Both the position numbers and the translations under genes were made by a program. Shown here piece after piece: positions 1 to 11,803 of a DNA stretch of 64,000 nucleotides. The stretch's first letter is position 1. Every line of letters starts with the position of its first letter. The notes under the pieces were generated by a model, which saw only the letters and a program-made list of their open reading frames with translations, was not told the DNA's origin and did no database searches. The stretch is taken from NCBI GenBank assembly GCA_020796225.1, contig CM036759.1, positions 62,001 to 126,000 of the forward strand, read 5' to 3'. This DNA is from Arion vulgaris (Eukaryota; Mollusca; Gastropoda; Stylommatophora; Arionidae).

Positions 1-640
1 TTCCTCAACATTTTATTTCCCACGGGGGTAAATTTTTGTGATGGTTGAGAGACCATGTTTGGGATTTAAAAAAGTGTTGGGGGAAACACTTTTGTTTTTT
101 TTCCTTATTTTGATCTTTGGGTGTTTGAATGGTGCCAGCTGGTAGGCCCCTCTCTTGCTTTTTGACATCTTTTCTATTTCTGTATAGATTTTTCGTCCTC
201 TTAAAAATGCTCCCCAAATATTTTTAAATTTAAAACTCCTTTATTGGTGTTATCTTTGTATGTTTGTTGGCCCTTTTTCTTTATTTTTGGTTTCTTTTTT
301 TTTTGATTTTCATGTTGACTTTCCATGCTTTGAGTGATTTTTTGATGTTTAGTGACCTTTCTTATAGTTAAACTTTGGGCGTTCAAAAAAACAATTCATT
401 GATTTTGGTTGTTAATTGGTCGTGGATATTGTCATGTCAAAAGATTTTTAATTTCCCCTTTAACTATTTTATCTAATTTTATGTTGAAAAAAGGTAACAC
501 ACACCCTGTCTTCTCATTTTTTTTCGAAATCCGTCATTCCCTGTTTTTCTTATCACACGGCTATTTGTATATTTCTGATTTGTCTAGCAGGTCCTGATTC
601 CTGTTTTTTAGTGTTTCCCCTAAATATTTATCTATTCTTA
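1..640 (-). pseudogene. Decayed non-LTR reverse transcriptase fragment (C-terminal part)
   Basis: Read on the minus strand, pieces at 5-217, 201-386 and about 400-600 resemble the thumb and C-terminal part of an RTE/Jockey-type RT. There is a degraded RQG-like patch near 510, then a lysine-rich stretch where an SxEKT-type motif would sit, then a stretch like the usual FKYLG...I..R...A region (KIFGEHF and the following residues). The frames are shifted at homopolymers several times, and neither the catalytic YADD box nor a terminus can be placed. It would be a 5'-truncated, inactive copy cut by the window edge. Its family cannot be assigned and chance similarity is possible. Confidence 0.35.
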
Positions 641-2600
641 ATCCCTTTTTTGATCGATAAATATTAAGGGGCTCCTGATTTATTCTATATATAATCACTT
701 TCAATTCTAAATGAAAAAATAGATCCATATACGACAAAAAGGGAAAAATGTGTAAAACTATGAAACATAAAACACGTAAACCAAAAAAGACTACTGTGGT
801 TTTACCAAAATTTTTAAAAAAAACAATACAAAACTTTCTGGGAAAATACCCTTATTGCACAAGATACAAAAAAGACAAAATGTAGATGTTTTTTTACGAC
901 AGATATGCGTCAGAAATTTAAAAACTAACGAACCTAAACTGAATTATTGAAAATTAATTTCTTAAAAAAGCCAACAGGCAGGTAAGGGTTTCAATAAATT
1001 TTCTCATACGGTTGTCTGATTCTGTTGGAAAAGCGAAGAATATCGGATCGTCTATCATCCCAGAGTGTTTAAAATATTCCAAACTGAAACTGAAAAGTGT
1101 TTTTTTAAAAGAGCCCATCAAAGTTGTTTTGATATGTCAGTGCACCGTGTTAGATTTTGTTTTTTTTAAGATCAATTTTGGGCAGATATTACTAGACAGC
1201 CAATGTGAAGATTCATCTCCTCAGGCTCATTGTGAATGCATACTATACTTCAGTTGTGGGAACATATATGTTAACGTATCCGAAGAGCAGGAATTGTGTT
1301 TTCTATTTACTTTTTTTGGGAAATATGATACCACGTCATTGACTGAACTGTCATGGATAGGGCTTTCTTTTGAACCTGGGGATTGTTGAACTAATTGCTT
1401 CTAGTTTGCGAACAAATATAGTGCCTGATAAAGATACACTTAACTTGTGTTAACATGAATTGATAAGCTCGAGGAAAATAACCCAGAAAAACTAGAAGTG
1501 AGTCTGGACCATATTTCTTCTGGTCTGTGATGCTAGATGGTTCCGGGTTACCAATTACATACTATGACCTTTCTTTTTCTTTTCCTATATTTTTTTGTAT
1601 TTACTTATTTTTCCTATTAAATTGCATTGGCATGTGTATGTTACACATGTACGGTAGTTTTTTAAATATAATTGTTATCCAACAGTGGGTATGTATACGG
1701 ATAGATCAAATACAGTATGCGTTCTGTGGTCTGGGGAACTAGACCACGTATGCATATGGCTGCTTTTCAAATGTTTGAGTTTCTATACATAAAGCTGCAA
1801 AGTTATGTTGTCCTAATCATGTCGCAAAATTCTAGTTTGTTCTTAATGCTCCTATTTTATGCCCTAGATTTTTTTTTGATATTTTGGGATGATTGATTTC
1901 ATCATCATTTGTCTCTGAAAAATACAATGTACATCCAGTTGACTATTTCCAGAATCGTCATTGACCAATCAATAAAAGTTGTCCTGATGTAGTGAAATAA
2001 TTAGGTGGTACTCTTACATCTGACAAATATGCTACAGGCTGTAAAACACGAACTGGTGTTTCACAGTTTATCAGTTGCCATGACACCGATTTTTAAAAAA
2101 ATATTTTAATGTTAGTGATACAGATATTCATCTTGATACTATGATCATTCTGCCACGTTGGATGGGATTTCACAACCATATGATCTTCATAGTATATTAT
2201 AATATATCAGACTGACAATACATGCTCTTAGTCAATAGCATGTGGACTCTCTTAAAACATAATCCTATTAATGTCACAAATATAGTGGGCATTCATCGTT
2301 CAGAAAATTAATTGTGACTTGTAATCATGATATATTTGGTGTTCGTCTGTGGGTCTATTGATATATGAGAACATCATATTTCTAGAAAGTATTGATATTG
2401 TTTGGGGAAGATGCGAAGAGAGAGAGAGAGAGAAGAATATTGTTTCTTGCAACTATAAAACTATCACACACAGAGTAAGATATTTGTAGTTACCCTATTA
2501 TTTAAAATTAGTAATATATCCACGATTAAAATATATTATTTTGCTGTAGTCACTTACAATATAATTTGTATTTATCTTTCGAAAAAACTTTTTTCAAAAT
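641..2600. other. AT-rich stretch without a recognisable gene
   Basis: No domain is recognised. The longest frame is a 125-codon plus-strand frame at 1012-1389. It is cysteine-containing, has no motif I know, no clear start context and no partner exon, so it is not called as a gene. A short GA microsatellite lies near 2416-2432. Confidence 0.5.
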
Positions 2601-2604
2601 ATTT

Positions 2605-3170
2605 TGATTTCTTTTCAGATAGAACACTTATCACAAAGAGAAAAACTAGGACCATAATTTGCATATTTGAATCTTCTTCATTGGCATGCCAGTTTCGCTA
2701 TCAACAGATTAGGTATCAAGTTTTCTGCATTTAAAACAAATCTCTGTAGGTCTTGTCTCCACAGAAGATCGGAAATAGTTGAGACAATATCATTCGTCTT
2801 TAAAACAATTTCTGTAATTTCCAATTGCCCCTTTTAGTATCATCTTACATGTACGATAATACTTTCTTGTCAACTCAAACGGAATATAAAAGGGGAGAAA
2901 GCAACATTAATACACACAAACAGACAAAGCATCCAGCCGCAAATCTGAAAAAAACGAAACTGGTTGTGATGGTTTCCCCCTGTTTATTGTTTGCTTTATT
3001 CCAGTTAATGTTGCTGTGCTTGCCATAACGTTTATACCAGATCTGTCTGTTGGCGGAAAGTAAAATATAACTGTGATGATTGTGGACTTGGCAACTTTTG
3101 GAAAGTATAAATGCATCAGCAAACATTTTTTTTTACTATACTATGAGTAGTAACTACAGACATCAATTCT
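2605..3170. repeat. Diverged 0.55-kb duplicated segment, copy 1
   Basis: This stretch aligns by eye with 7275-7835, in the same order and orientation. Shared landmarks include a pyrimidine tract ending in TTTCAGATAG, the phrase GATCGGAAATAGTTGAGACA, GTACGATAATACTTTC, CAAACGGAATATAA, and TGGTTGTGATGGTTTCC followed by a shared tail. No open frame is conserved between the two copies. It may be an unclassified interspersed repeat, or a local duplication that includes a 3'UTR-type exon, since both copies start after a splice-acceptor-like CAG. Confidence 0.6.
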
Positions 3171-3256
3171 GTCATATTTTTATATTTAATAATTTAAACA
3201 GCACAAAAAGAAATGAACAGTTTACACAATGTAAATCCCAGCTCTAAATTTTTTTT

Positions 3257-3400
3257 ATAGGCGCAATATGACTCCAACACACAATCGCTCTTAGGATCAG
3301 ACCACAAGAAACCAAAAAGAGTGGTTAATAAGTGGTCGATATAGTGTTCACAGAAGAAAAAATTATTATATACAAATGTAAATGAAAGAATATGTACATG
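3257..3400 (+). pseudogene. Short non-LTR retrotransposon 3' scrap related to 51248-51400
   Basis: Shared words with 51248-51400 include AGGCGCAA, an AATCGCTC...ATCAGA block, AGAGTGGTT(T)AATAAGTGG and TTCACAGAAGAA. At the 51-kb site this block lies just upstream of a GRPRKR-type RT tail, so the present copy is read as a small piece of the same non-LTR 3' region. No catalytic motif is present and the limits are approximate. Confidence 0.4.
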
Positions 3401-4055
3401 AACAAAAAGTGTTCTCATTGTATTTCTGGTTCATGTGTTCATTTTAATGTTTCGTTTCGACAACTATATTTCATTACATGGGGTCTTACTTAACTTTCAG
3501 TTATGTATGTCCTGTGTTTTTTTAGATGTTATTTGTTGACCATAAGTGTGAAATATATAATGTATTGACATAGCCCTTTTTTGGCAGAAACATCGACTTA
3601 AAACTGTTATTTGCCTTTGTTTATCTCTCATTCTTCATGGGATAATGCACTAAAAGAAAAACCAGCCAACCTAGTCTTGAAACATATATATTTAACTAGT
3701 CGGGGAAAATCATATATGACTTTTCATTATCATTATCAGCTGGTACTTTAAAAAAGGAGATCAGTGAAAAAAAAGAAAGCAGTTATACGTTTTACAATTT
3801 TCCCAGCAAAACCTGAACGCAAAGGTTTGGGATTTTAAATTTTAAACGTAAAATATATAGACACAGTTTCCTGCACGTGCTTTTTTCAATAGTGAATGAC
3901 TGAAATTAATTCACAACACCATACACAAAACGGGAACATTACACATGTTTAAGAATAATTTGAGATATTCTGACCAAATACATGACTTTTTAAAACGAAT
4001 AAACTGCACATTGTTAAAAGACGAAGAATGAGGTGAATAGGTCATGTAGACGTGT
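3401..4055. other. Intergenic, nothing recognised
   Basis: AT-rich sequence with no domain-bearing frame, no tandem structure and no RNA-like fold noticed on either strand. Confidence 0.45.
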
Positions 4056-4063
4056 ATGTATTC

Positions 4064-4221
4064 CAGGGGCGGCTCGTCATTGAGGGCAAGTGAGGCTCAG
4101 CCCATCAATAATCAAAAGGAGAATAATTTTGGAATGGCAAATAAAAAGTAAATACTAAAAAACGGACTTTTCCGAAAATTTGTTCTGACCCTCCAAAAAA
4201 AACTTACCACGGCCGCCACTG
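4064..4221. mobile_element. 158-bp hAT-like MITE
   Basis: The element starts CAGGGGCGGC and ends GCCGCCACTG, so the terminal inverted repeats match at 9 of 10 positions. The flanks are ATGTATTC on the left and ATGAATCC on the right, an imperfect 8-bp target duplication (6 of 8). CAGNGGCGG termini and 8-bp duplications are typical of hAT elements. The 158 bp has no coding capacity, so it must have been moved in trans. Related heads occur at 35325 and 63828. Confidence 0.7.
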
Positions 4222-4261
4222 ATGAATCCTATGCTGGTCAGGGTTTGCATAAACATCTGGT

Positions 4262-4660
4262 GTCGTGGTAGAACATTTATGTCTTCTTCTTCTCTTCCCA
4301 TTTCTTCTTTATAGAAACGTTTGGGGGGAAAGGGGAGAGGGGGCGGATTATCTGTGTGTGCCTGTCTTAAGACATTTTGTAGTTCATTTTCGAAAGGGCT
4401 TTTTCTTAATGCCGTCGATCCATTTTAGTGGTCTTCCACTTCTTTGTACTCGTTATACTTTTCTTGTGGCTCTCTGTGGTAGGGTGATGGGGGCATTCTT
4501 GTCAGGTGCCCAAACCATTTAATATTTGTTCTTTTAATTGTCATGACAGGTTTCACACCCAGTCTCCTTCTGATTTCTTCCTTTCTAATCGTGTCTCTTA
4601 TTACGACACCAGCAGCTATTCTAAGACACCTCATCTCCGTTTTTTGACATTCCCACATAG
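4262..4660 (-). pseudogene. Family H non-LTR retrotransposon, 3' end
   Basis: The minus-strand frame 4425-4658 reads as an RT C-terminal region: a TEMRCLR block, DTIRKEEIRRRLGVKPV, then KWFGHLTRM followed by a proline-rich step, the usual end of RTE/Jockey-like ORF2 proteins. The copy is 5' truncated and lacks the palm domain. The DNA beyond the ORF (4265-4375) matches, in reverse complement, the end of the copy at 51890-52130 and the 70-bp satellite unit at 52131-55955: shared words are TTCTTCTCTTCC, TTCTTTATAGAA and TGTGTGTGC. It is therefore an independent, non-amplified copy of the satellite's source. Confidence 0.75.
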
Positions 4661-7269
4661 AATTGGCCGAAATAGTTCTAATAAGTTTTCTTCAGTTTTA
4701 AGGGTATCTCCTTGTGACAACAGTGGAGTTACCTGCCCAGTACTGTTACTTTTGTGAATCGATTGCTGATTTCGATATGATACTTCTTCTGCTGTAAATG
4801 TTCTCATATTGGCCTTTATGATTGTTTTATTTCTGGAGTTTTATCGTAGGTTTTTTCTGGTTGTTTATTTACGGTTGGCTCTGTCTTATATTTATTTTCA
4901 TATTCTACTTCTCTTGATGTTAACAAAGCTCTAATGTTTCTGAAAAATTTTCTTAATTTTCTGCAATCAGTACTTGTCTCTACAAATAAAGTTGTGCAAT
5001 ATCTTTTCTTTCTCTTTTCCCAGTTTCCCTGATGTCCATGACGTTATAAACATCAGTTGTGACGCTATCACTTTTCCCAGATCAATTTAAATAGTCCATA
5101 GTCGTTATAAATCAAATACAAAATAATAATTCAATAGTGCTAAATTTTCATTTTTCCTCAATCGTCCCATCACTACACCAGAAATCAGGATGTCACCCAA
5201 CTGTTAATTGCAAATAGTCTGCAATATCTAAAATACATACATAATTCATTATTTTCTCTTTCTCCTCTTCCATTATACATGTTAGAACTCACTCTATCTC
5301 AATAAAATCAATCATCTTTATCAACGTAAAAGTTTATTTCTTTGTCACTTCCCTGAAATTAACACCAAACAAACAAAAGTCATAGATCAACATTATAACT
5401 AATAAAGATATACAGCAATCTTAGAGATCTTCAAAGCTTTCCATCTCCTCTATCGGCTACCACGTACTGTTTTTCCCCCTAATACATAAGGGTTTTTCAT
5501 TGTCCTTTCTTCTCTAACCAAGAACAAAAAAATGTTTTTTCCTCAAGTCCTTATTTTTAATAGAATCAATTCTAAATAAATTAATCACGATACTCATATG
5601 GTGATGGTCCATTATATTTCTTCAATTATCTCTTAAATTTCAATGAATATGATACTTCACAAAACACAGACAAATTCATACCAGCAACGAACTTTCCCGA
5701 CATATCTCTCCAACGCTAAACCAAAGAAAATTCTACCTCTGAACGACTGGCTTCCATCTTCCGTCTCAGTTGCAACCACTGTCTTACTTCTTTTATAAAC
5801 TTCCCACGCACTTATTCTTCTTAAATATCCCAGATGTCTAATGCTACTTGTTTATGAGGACAAACGAAACCGATTCTTAATTATTAATTTGCGTTGGTTA
5901 AACTACGTTATTTCCTACTTTAAAATTCGAGCGTTGCCTGCACGCCTGTATTTTTCCTCAGTGTCATTTTTTCTGCAATTTGGATTTTCAAAATAGAGGA
6001 TATGTGGATGATAACGAACATAGCAATATCACAGTATACATTTCCACTGTCCAGTATGGATTTTAGCTAAGATAGTTCTTCGATAGACGGATGGGAAAAA
6101 GGCATTTACGTCGGAAGGAAAAATGGAAAGAACTTTTCAACAACAATGAAACTAGTTTGAAGCCTGATGTTCAAAGGATAGAAAAGGACATATGAACGGG
6201 AAATGAACAGACAGTAAGACGAATTAATATAACATTAACACTGCATCTGACTGGCTAAAACGAACAGTGCATTTGATAGTATAAATAAAAAAATAGAGAA
6301 AGGATAGTTCTTACTTTGACAATGCTAAAGTGTTTGGAAGAAACCCCCAAAATTGGTGACATGCTCATTAAAGCTTGTGACTTGGGAAAAATACACTTAA
6401 AAGAAGAGAAGTGAATGAGAAAAAATGGAAGTACATCCGTATGAAATTGAATCCACTGAGTAAGTTTGCTATTTCTGAATAACTAAGATGTAAATATTTA
6501 TGTATTGAAATAATCCCATAAGTCTGGGCGTCTGCATGTGAAGATATAGCTGAATTAGACTTCTTATGCACTGTTCTCAGTATGTATTCCCGTGTATTTT
6601 GAACACAAAAGAACAAAGGTGACGTCTGTGGTCTATGGGTTAGTGACTCGGTCTGCCCAGGAAAAGAATTCCGAAGGACTAAAAACGTGTCTAATATAAT
6701 AATTATAATTCGTCTCAATCGGTATTAATTAAGGTTCTGCAAGCAATTTCTTTCCCTCCAAACTAGCTCAATCTCCTATATCTAACGAGACCAACATTTC
6801 TTGCTTTTCTCAGAAAAGTTAGTTTCAGGGTTTTACTATTCCGTTCTCTTTGAACCCTTTGCATCCCACTTCAATGGCTGCTTTGATGTTCTTTAATTAT
6901 TTCTTCTCAATGTGTGATCAACATGTTTTCCCTCTTCTTCATTTTTTAACAGTGTTTCATCATCATCAAATAGCCTGTCTTGAGCAGAACTTCCACCCCA
7001 ACAGTCCCGGGAAATTTCTATCATAGCAAGCTAGTAATTGTATTGTTTTTGGTTTTGATAAATAGAACATCAGATTTTACAAAACAATTATCGTATATAA
7101 TATTTATGGTATATTTATAAATTTTTAAATTTAATTAAATACAAAACATCATTCCCTGTTGTTGGTTAATCATCATTAAAAAAAATATAATTTCCACCCA
7201 TACATCTATTGTGTTTCTCTAGTTTACGTATTGAATATCGACTTATTTATCATTCAAACTGTTTTATGT
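4661..7269. other. Long AT-rich stretch without a firm gene call
   Basis: Minus-strand sequence at about 4680-5010 and plus-strand sequence at about 6090-6200 have weak flavour of the linker between endonuclease and RT in non-LTR elements, with several stops and shifts and no catalytic motif. The minus-strand 116-codon frame at 6368-6718 has no recognised domain. A block at about 6850-6960 is alignable by eye with 13165-13275, suggesting an old unclassified repeat. Confidence 0.4.
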
Positions 7270-7274
7270 TTATT

Positions 7275-7835
7275 TTGATTTTGTTTCAGATAGCAATACT
7301 TAATACACAAAGAGAAAGCGTTACTATATTCTGTATATTTTAATCTTCACATTACTGGCATCCAGTTTTCGCTTCAACAGATTGGACATCACGTTTTCTG
7401 CTTTGAAAACAAATCTTGTAGATCTTGTTTCACGAAGATCGGAAATAGTTGAGACAATTTCATTTGTCTAACAATTTTGTAATTTCCATGGGTGCCTTTA
7501 GTTCATATTTATTTGTACGATAATACTTTCAATTAAACTCAAACGGAATATAACATGGAGGAAAACTAAAATAACAAAAATCACAAACAGACAGAGCTTC
7601 CAACCGCAATCAGAAGACAGGGAAAATGGTTGTGATGGTTTCCACTTTGTTTATTGTTTGCTTTATCCCAATTAATGTTGTGATACGTTCCATGGGTTTT
7701 TTAAATCTGCATTTTAGAAATACTTGAATACAACTATAATTATTGCAGGAATTTGCAATTTTTTGGAAATCATAAAGGGTCAGTAAAATATTTTTACTTT
7801 AGTATGAGCAGTAACTATAGACAAAAGTTATATCA
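7275..7835. repeat. Diverged 0.55-kb duplicated segment, copy 2
   Basis: Second copy of the segment at 2605-3170, about 4.67 kb away in direct orientation. It also begins after a TTTGTTTCAG acceptor-like tract and keeps GATCGGAAATAGTTGAGACA. Differences are spread through the alignment as substitutions and small indels, so the duplication is old. No shared open frame is kept. Confidence 0.6.
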
Positions 7836-9010
7836 TATTTTTACAACAAAGAAAAAACCCAAACGTTTACTAACTAGCTATTAGCTTCATAAATATGATT
7901 TGAAATGAACATATATACAACTCAATATTTACTTTTTATTTCTGTTTCTTGTGTTTTGTGTCTTAATTTTCGGTTGGTTTGAGTAACTTACTATTTTATA
8001 ATCTCTTGTAATTAAACGTTGAAATTGTGTATGTTTGATATATATGTATTGCATTTCTCTCTTTAACTGAATGTAGTCTTTGTTGATAGCATCCATTTTT
8101 GGTTCGAAACAAAAGGACATGCGTTCATTATGAATAACTACTATTTTCATTAACTATGCTTTAAGTAAGTGAAATTTGTGTGTTGTACTAAATAATATTT
8201 TAATGAATATACACTTTCAATGTTCATGTGGTTTTATATGAATACATTTTTATATCATTCATATTGATGTGAGTTTTAATGTTTTCGATTTTATTCATTG
8301 ATTCTGGAAATTGATAATACTGAAAATTGATCTTCTGTGAACTGTACAATTTTGACCAATCATATTTACAAAAACAGATACCTAATTTTTTTTAAAATGC
8401 AACCCTTTCTAAAATGATAGGGTAAATACGGGGAAAAAGACAATGACAATTGAAATCTTACTTGTTGAATATAATTAATAATTCCCCAGGGTCATATTTA
8501 TCCGCTGATTAGTGTTTATTTTCCCTACACGACTAGTTAAATGCTAATATAATATACATCTCTCAGTAGTACTCTTTCTATGTCTTCAACTCTGATATCA
8601 AATAATATGGCCGATACTATTGTATAACATTTTCAATCACGTTGTACTCAAATGCTCCAAGCCAGGTTCATTTTACTATATATCTACAGTTTTCAATCTC
8701 ATCCACCTCTAGTCAATATAATTTGTCACTTGCATCACATATACAATTTCGATACGAAACACTCTAATCACATTAAGTACAGTAATATCACACATTCAAA
8801 CATACTGCCTCAGACAAGTAAAAACAACTATTTTCTGATGATCTACTTTAGCCCTTCTTTCAGGAATGTTGCATTTGTATACATGTTGAAAGAAACAAAT
8901 TTTCACAGTAAGGAATATTTACAAATGAACAAATTTATAAATTGATCTCGTACAAGACAGTAAGAAAACTGGATTTACTACACGATAGTAATAAGATTGT
9001 GTCCACCACA
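7836..9010. other. Intergenic, nothing recognised
   Basis: AT-rich sequence. The frame at 8652-8945 has low-complexity composition and no motif. No repeat or RNA gene was seen. Confidence 0.45.
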
Positions 9011-9016
9011 ATTATT

Positions 9017-10045
9017 CCACCCAATCCGTCATCTAGTGACACATGGGGCTTGAAAGGACTCCATGCCTCTGTCCGTGCAGCCTTCAGCGCAGGCCCACGT
9101 CAGAGATGCGGTGTCAGGTTCCTCTTCATCATGCGCCCATGTTGTCCGTGGTCTGCCTTTCTTTCTCTTTCCTTCTGGTGTCCAAGTGAGGCTACCCTTG
9201 CAGGCATTTCTTGTCTCATTCTCATAACATGTCGGAGCCATTTCCATCTTCTCTTTTTGAGTATATCATTCATTGCCTCTTGTCTTGTATCTTGGAGTAG
9301 TTGGTTATTGGATATTTTTATAAAAGATTCCAAAGATTCTGCAGAGACAGAGTGGTGGAAAATGACAGCCTGCTAGTATCTCCTTTGGTCATCCTCCAAC
9401 ACACCGATCCGTAGAGCAAAACTGGCAAAACAATGCTTTATGAGTTTAAGCTCTATGGTCTTTTAAATATTTGGACTTCATACTGGTTTCATTCTGGCAA
9501 AAGCGGTTCTGGCCTATTAGACGTTATTTTATATCTTCCTCTGTACACCATTTAGTGTCAGTACGCTCCAAGAATTAAACTGCTCAACCCTTTCCAGTGT
9601 TTTATTTTCTAACATTACTGGTTGTTGGATTCGCTTTTGTGATAATTTTTTTTTTCCTGTGTTTGTTTGAGGCCTCTGTCTTTGCCGTGCTGTGAAATAT
9701 TGTACTTTTCTCTGTATATTTCATATTTGTGTGAAACAGGGCTATATCATCTAAAGTCCAGATCCTCAAGCATATCGAAAGGGTCCATCTTATTCCTCTT
9801 GGTGCTTGCTGATTTATGACATTTTTTAGCACCCAGTCAATTGTAATACTAAATAAAAGAGAGGACATTACGCATCCTGTCTTACCAGATTTTACTGGAA
9901 ATGTTTTGTTAGATTCTTTAGGTTGGAGAAATCTTTATAGAAAGGGGCTATGATGTTGACAAGCTTCTGAGTACACCATTGTCTTAGTATCTTCCATAGG
10001 CTGTCTCTGTGGACGCTGTCGAATGAGCACAAGTTATGGAACATA
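9017..10045 (-). pseudogene. Family G RTE-type retrotransposon, RT and 3' end, inactivated
   Basis: Minus strand, read from high to low coordinates. A palm start lies at about 9930-10040, in a frame with KAFDS-like remnants. An RT core at 9602-9868 contains CVMSSLLFSITIDWVL and then a degraded catalytic box, where the track reads LDDIALF in place of YADD/FADD. The C-terminal tail at 9029-9333 contains RRWKWLRHVMRM, EMPARVASL and TWTPEGKRKKGRPRTTW, ending in the LCATR-like stop region characteristic of RTE elements of marine invertebrates. At least three frames are used, so it is dead. It is 5' truncated: no endonuclease is visible. The next RT copy on the opposite strand starts immediately beyond 10045. 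Confidence 0.8.
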
Positions 10046-11095
10046 ATATTGTCAGAGATGGGTTTCTCACCTCATATAGTTCTTATTGTAAAAATGTTAT
10101 ATATAGAGACCAACAAGCAGCTGTGAGAATAGAAGAGGGAACATCAGAATAGTTTGACCTAGGCCAAAGAGTTAGACAGGACTGCATTTTGTCACCATAC
10201 ATATTCAACATATATGATGAAAACATTATGAGGATTGTCAGAGAATATACAGAGATGGAGAAATACGACGCTCTGGTGATCGGAGGTCAGGAACTACCAG
10301 AATTAAGATATGCTGACCATACAGTGTTATTATCTACATCACAAATTGATATGGAGAACTTGATACGGTCACTTCAAAAAACCAGCAAAGATCAAAACCT
10401 TTATCTCAATACAACAAAAAGCGAAGATATTTACAACTGATCAAACAGAATTGATGGCTAATATATGTGTCAACGGTCACAAAATAGAAAATGTCGACAA
10501 CGTTGAATACGTTGGGGCATTGCTGACAAATGACAGAAATGCTATAAAAGAAATTAAAAGAAGACTGGACATTGCTTGCCAAACTAAAATAACTAAATAA
10601 CCTATGGATGGGAACTGACATAATAAGAAAAATCATGTGTTTAAGAGCCTGTATTTTTCCCTTGGCAACATATGGTTGTGAGGTATGGAACATTGACAAG
10701 GCGGAAGAGAAGATCATTAATGCCTTTGAGTGCAAATGCTACAGACAAGTTCTTAGAATAACATGGAGAGAGAAAAGAACAAACGCTTCCGTTCTGCAAC
10801 AGCTTGATACTGGTATTGAAGAGAGTTGGTTATTAACGAGCATAAAATCAGAAATATTTCAGGCATCAAACGACATGGTGCATATAGAAAATAATTTAAG
10901 GAAATTATGCCGGGACGAAGAATGAGAGGAAGACCTAGAAGACGATGGGTGCAAAGATGTCATTGACGATCTGAGAATGACTGCTGCTGACGCCGGCCAA
11001 ATTGCAGAAAGAGTTTTTCAGGAATGCTGTCATGGAGCTAGTTTCGGAAGGACAAGCTACTTGATGATGATGAGTGGACAGGAAGAATGATGCAT
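10046..11095 (+). pseudogene. Family I non-LTR RT pseudogene with GATGATGATGA tail
   Basis: Plus-strand RT in three frames. The palm region at 10150-10440 contains RVRQDCILSPYIFNIY and a mutated catalytic box, RYADH in place of YADD. A thumb-like stretch at 10460-10600 has VEYVGALLTND. The C-terminal part at 10608-10925 has YGCEVWNIDKAEEK, FECKCYRQVLRITW, and finally the tail at 10960-11060. It ends in a short GAT-rich run near 11073-11084, a common 3' end of RTE-like elements. The loss of the second catalytic aspartate and the frameshifts make it inactive. The adjacent family G copy is in the opposite direction, so the two abut tail-out. A scrap of the same family lies at 13612-13775. Confidence 0.8.
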
Positions 11096-11474
11096 TTGTT
11101 CGATCGATGAAGTAGTTCATTTACAGTAATATTAAAGGGGTAACCGTATTACGTAAATGTTTGTACATCTTAGTGTTATCTTTTCTAAAAGTGTAACCTA
11201 TTTTCTTTAAAACAATGTTATATGGCAAAATATAATTTGTTTCATCTTTAACTCTCTCTTGTCGACCGAGCCTAAATTGTTTACCAGAAGAGCACTGGAA
11301 ATTAAATGCGATCAGCGTGATGTTGACCACATGGTGTTTTCAATCAATCAAGAACAATGCCTGCCGACGTAACCGATCATGTTTCACTGCAAATCACTCT
11401 CCTTTATGTAGTAAATCAGTCCCTTCGTAGATCTTTGCCGACGCGCAATATCAGACCATCCTTCATCTTTCTCT
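11096..11474. other. Intergenic, nothing recognised
   Basis: No coding or structural signal was seen between the GAT-rich tail and the short tandem duplication. Confidence 0.4.
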
Positions 11475-11608
11475 CTTTCTTTCACGATCCTACCCATCCT
11501 GAAGTTTACCTGTTGAGCGACATGACAACACAGTGATTTCGTCTTTCTTTCACGATCTATCCATCCTAAGTTTACCTGTTGAGCGACTTGACAACACAGT
11601 GATTTCGT
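11475..11608. repeat. Two-copy tandem duplication, about 67 bp
   Basis: Two adjacent copies, 11475-11542 and 11543-11608, share CTTTCTTTCACGATC, TTTACCTGTTGAGCGAC and TGACAACACAGTGATTTCGT. They differ by a few substitutions and single-base indels. Confidence 0.85.
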
Positions 11609-11765
11609 ATTAATTTGTAAACACTGTCAAAAGACGCTAAGGAAGCAGGTGCGAATGGAAATGAATAGCAGCTGACAATTAATGTCAGTCATGTTCTCCA
11701 TTCCGAGATAGTAGGCAGAGGTTTTCAATAGAGACGATGGATGCGATCCCGGCTGAGTGTAGGCA

Positions 11766-11803
11766 GTCTTCTTCTTCTCTTCCACCATTTACTTCTTTAT
11801 ATC
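11766..11803 (-). repeat. Single fragment of the family H satellite unit
   Basis: CTTCTTCTCTTCCACCATTT followed by ACTTCTTTATA is the reverse complement of part of the 70-bp unit that forms the array at 52131-55955. It sits directly against the (CTT)n end of the family B element that follows, so family B may have inserted into, or next to, a family H 3' end. Confidence 0.6.

Noticed and set aside
4680..5010. Possible upstream (linker) part of family H on the minus strand
   Set aside because: Only weak resemblance to LINE linker regions, with stops in all frames; could not be anchored to a motif.
6090..6200. RWKE...LFNNN-like RT linker words on the plus strand
   Set aside because: Too short and shifted; no catalytic motif nearby.
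6630..6690. tRNA-like stretch with GGTTAGTGACTCGG
   Set aside because: No B box or clover-leaf pairing could be found.
9029..9376. 144-codon plus-strand frame at 8942-9376
   Set aside because: Antisense to the RTE tail, which shows the GKRKKGRPRTTW signature on the minus strand.
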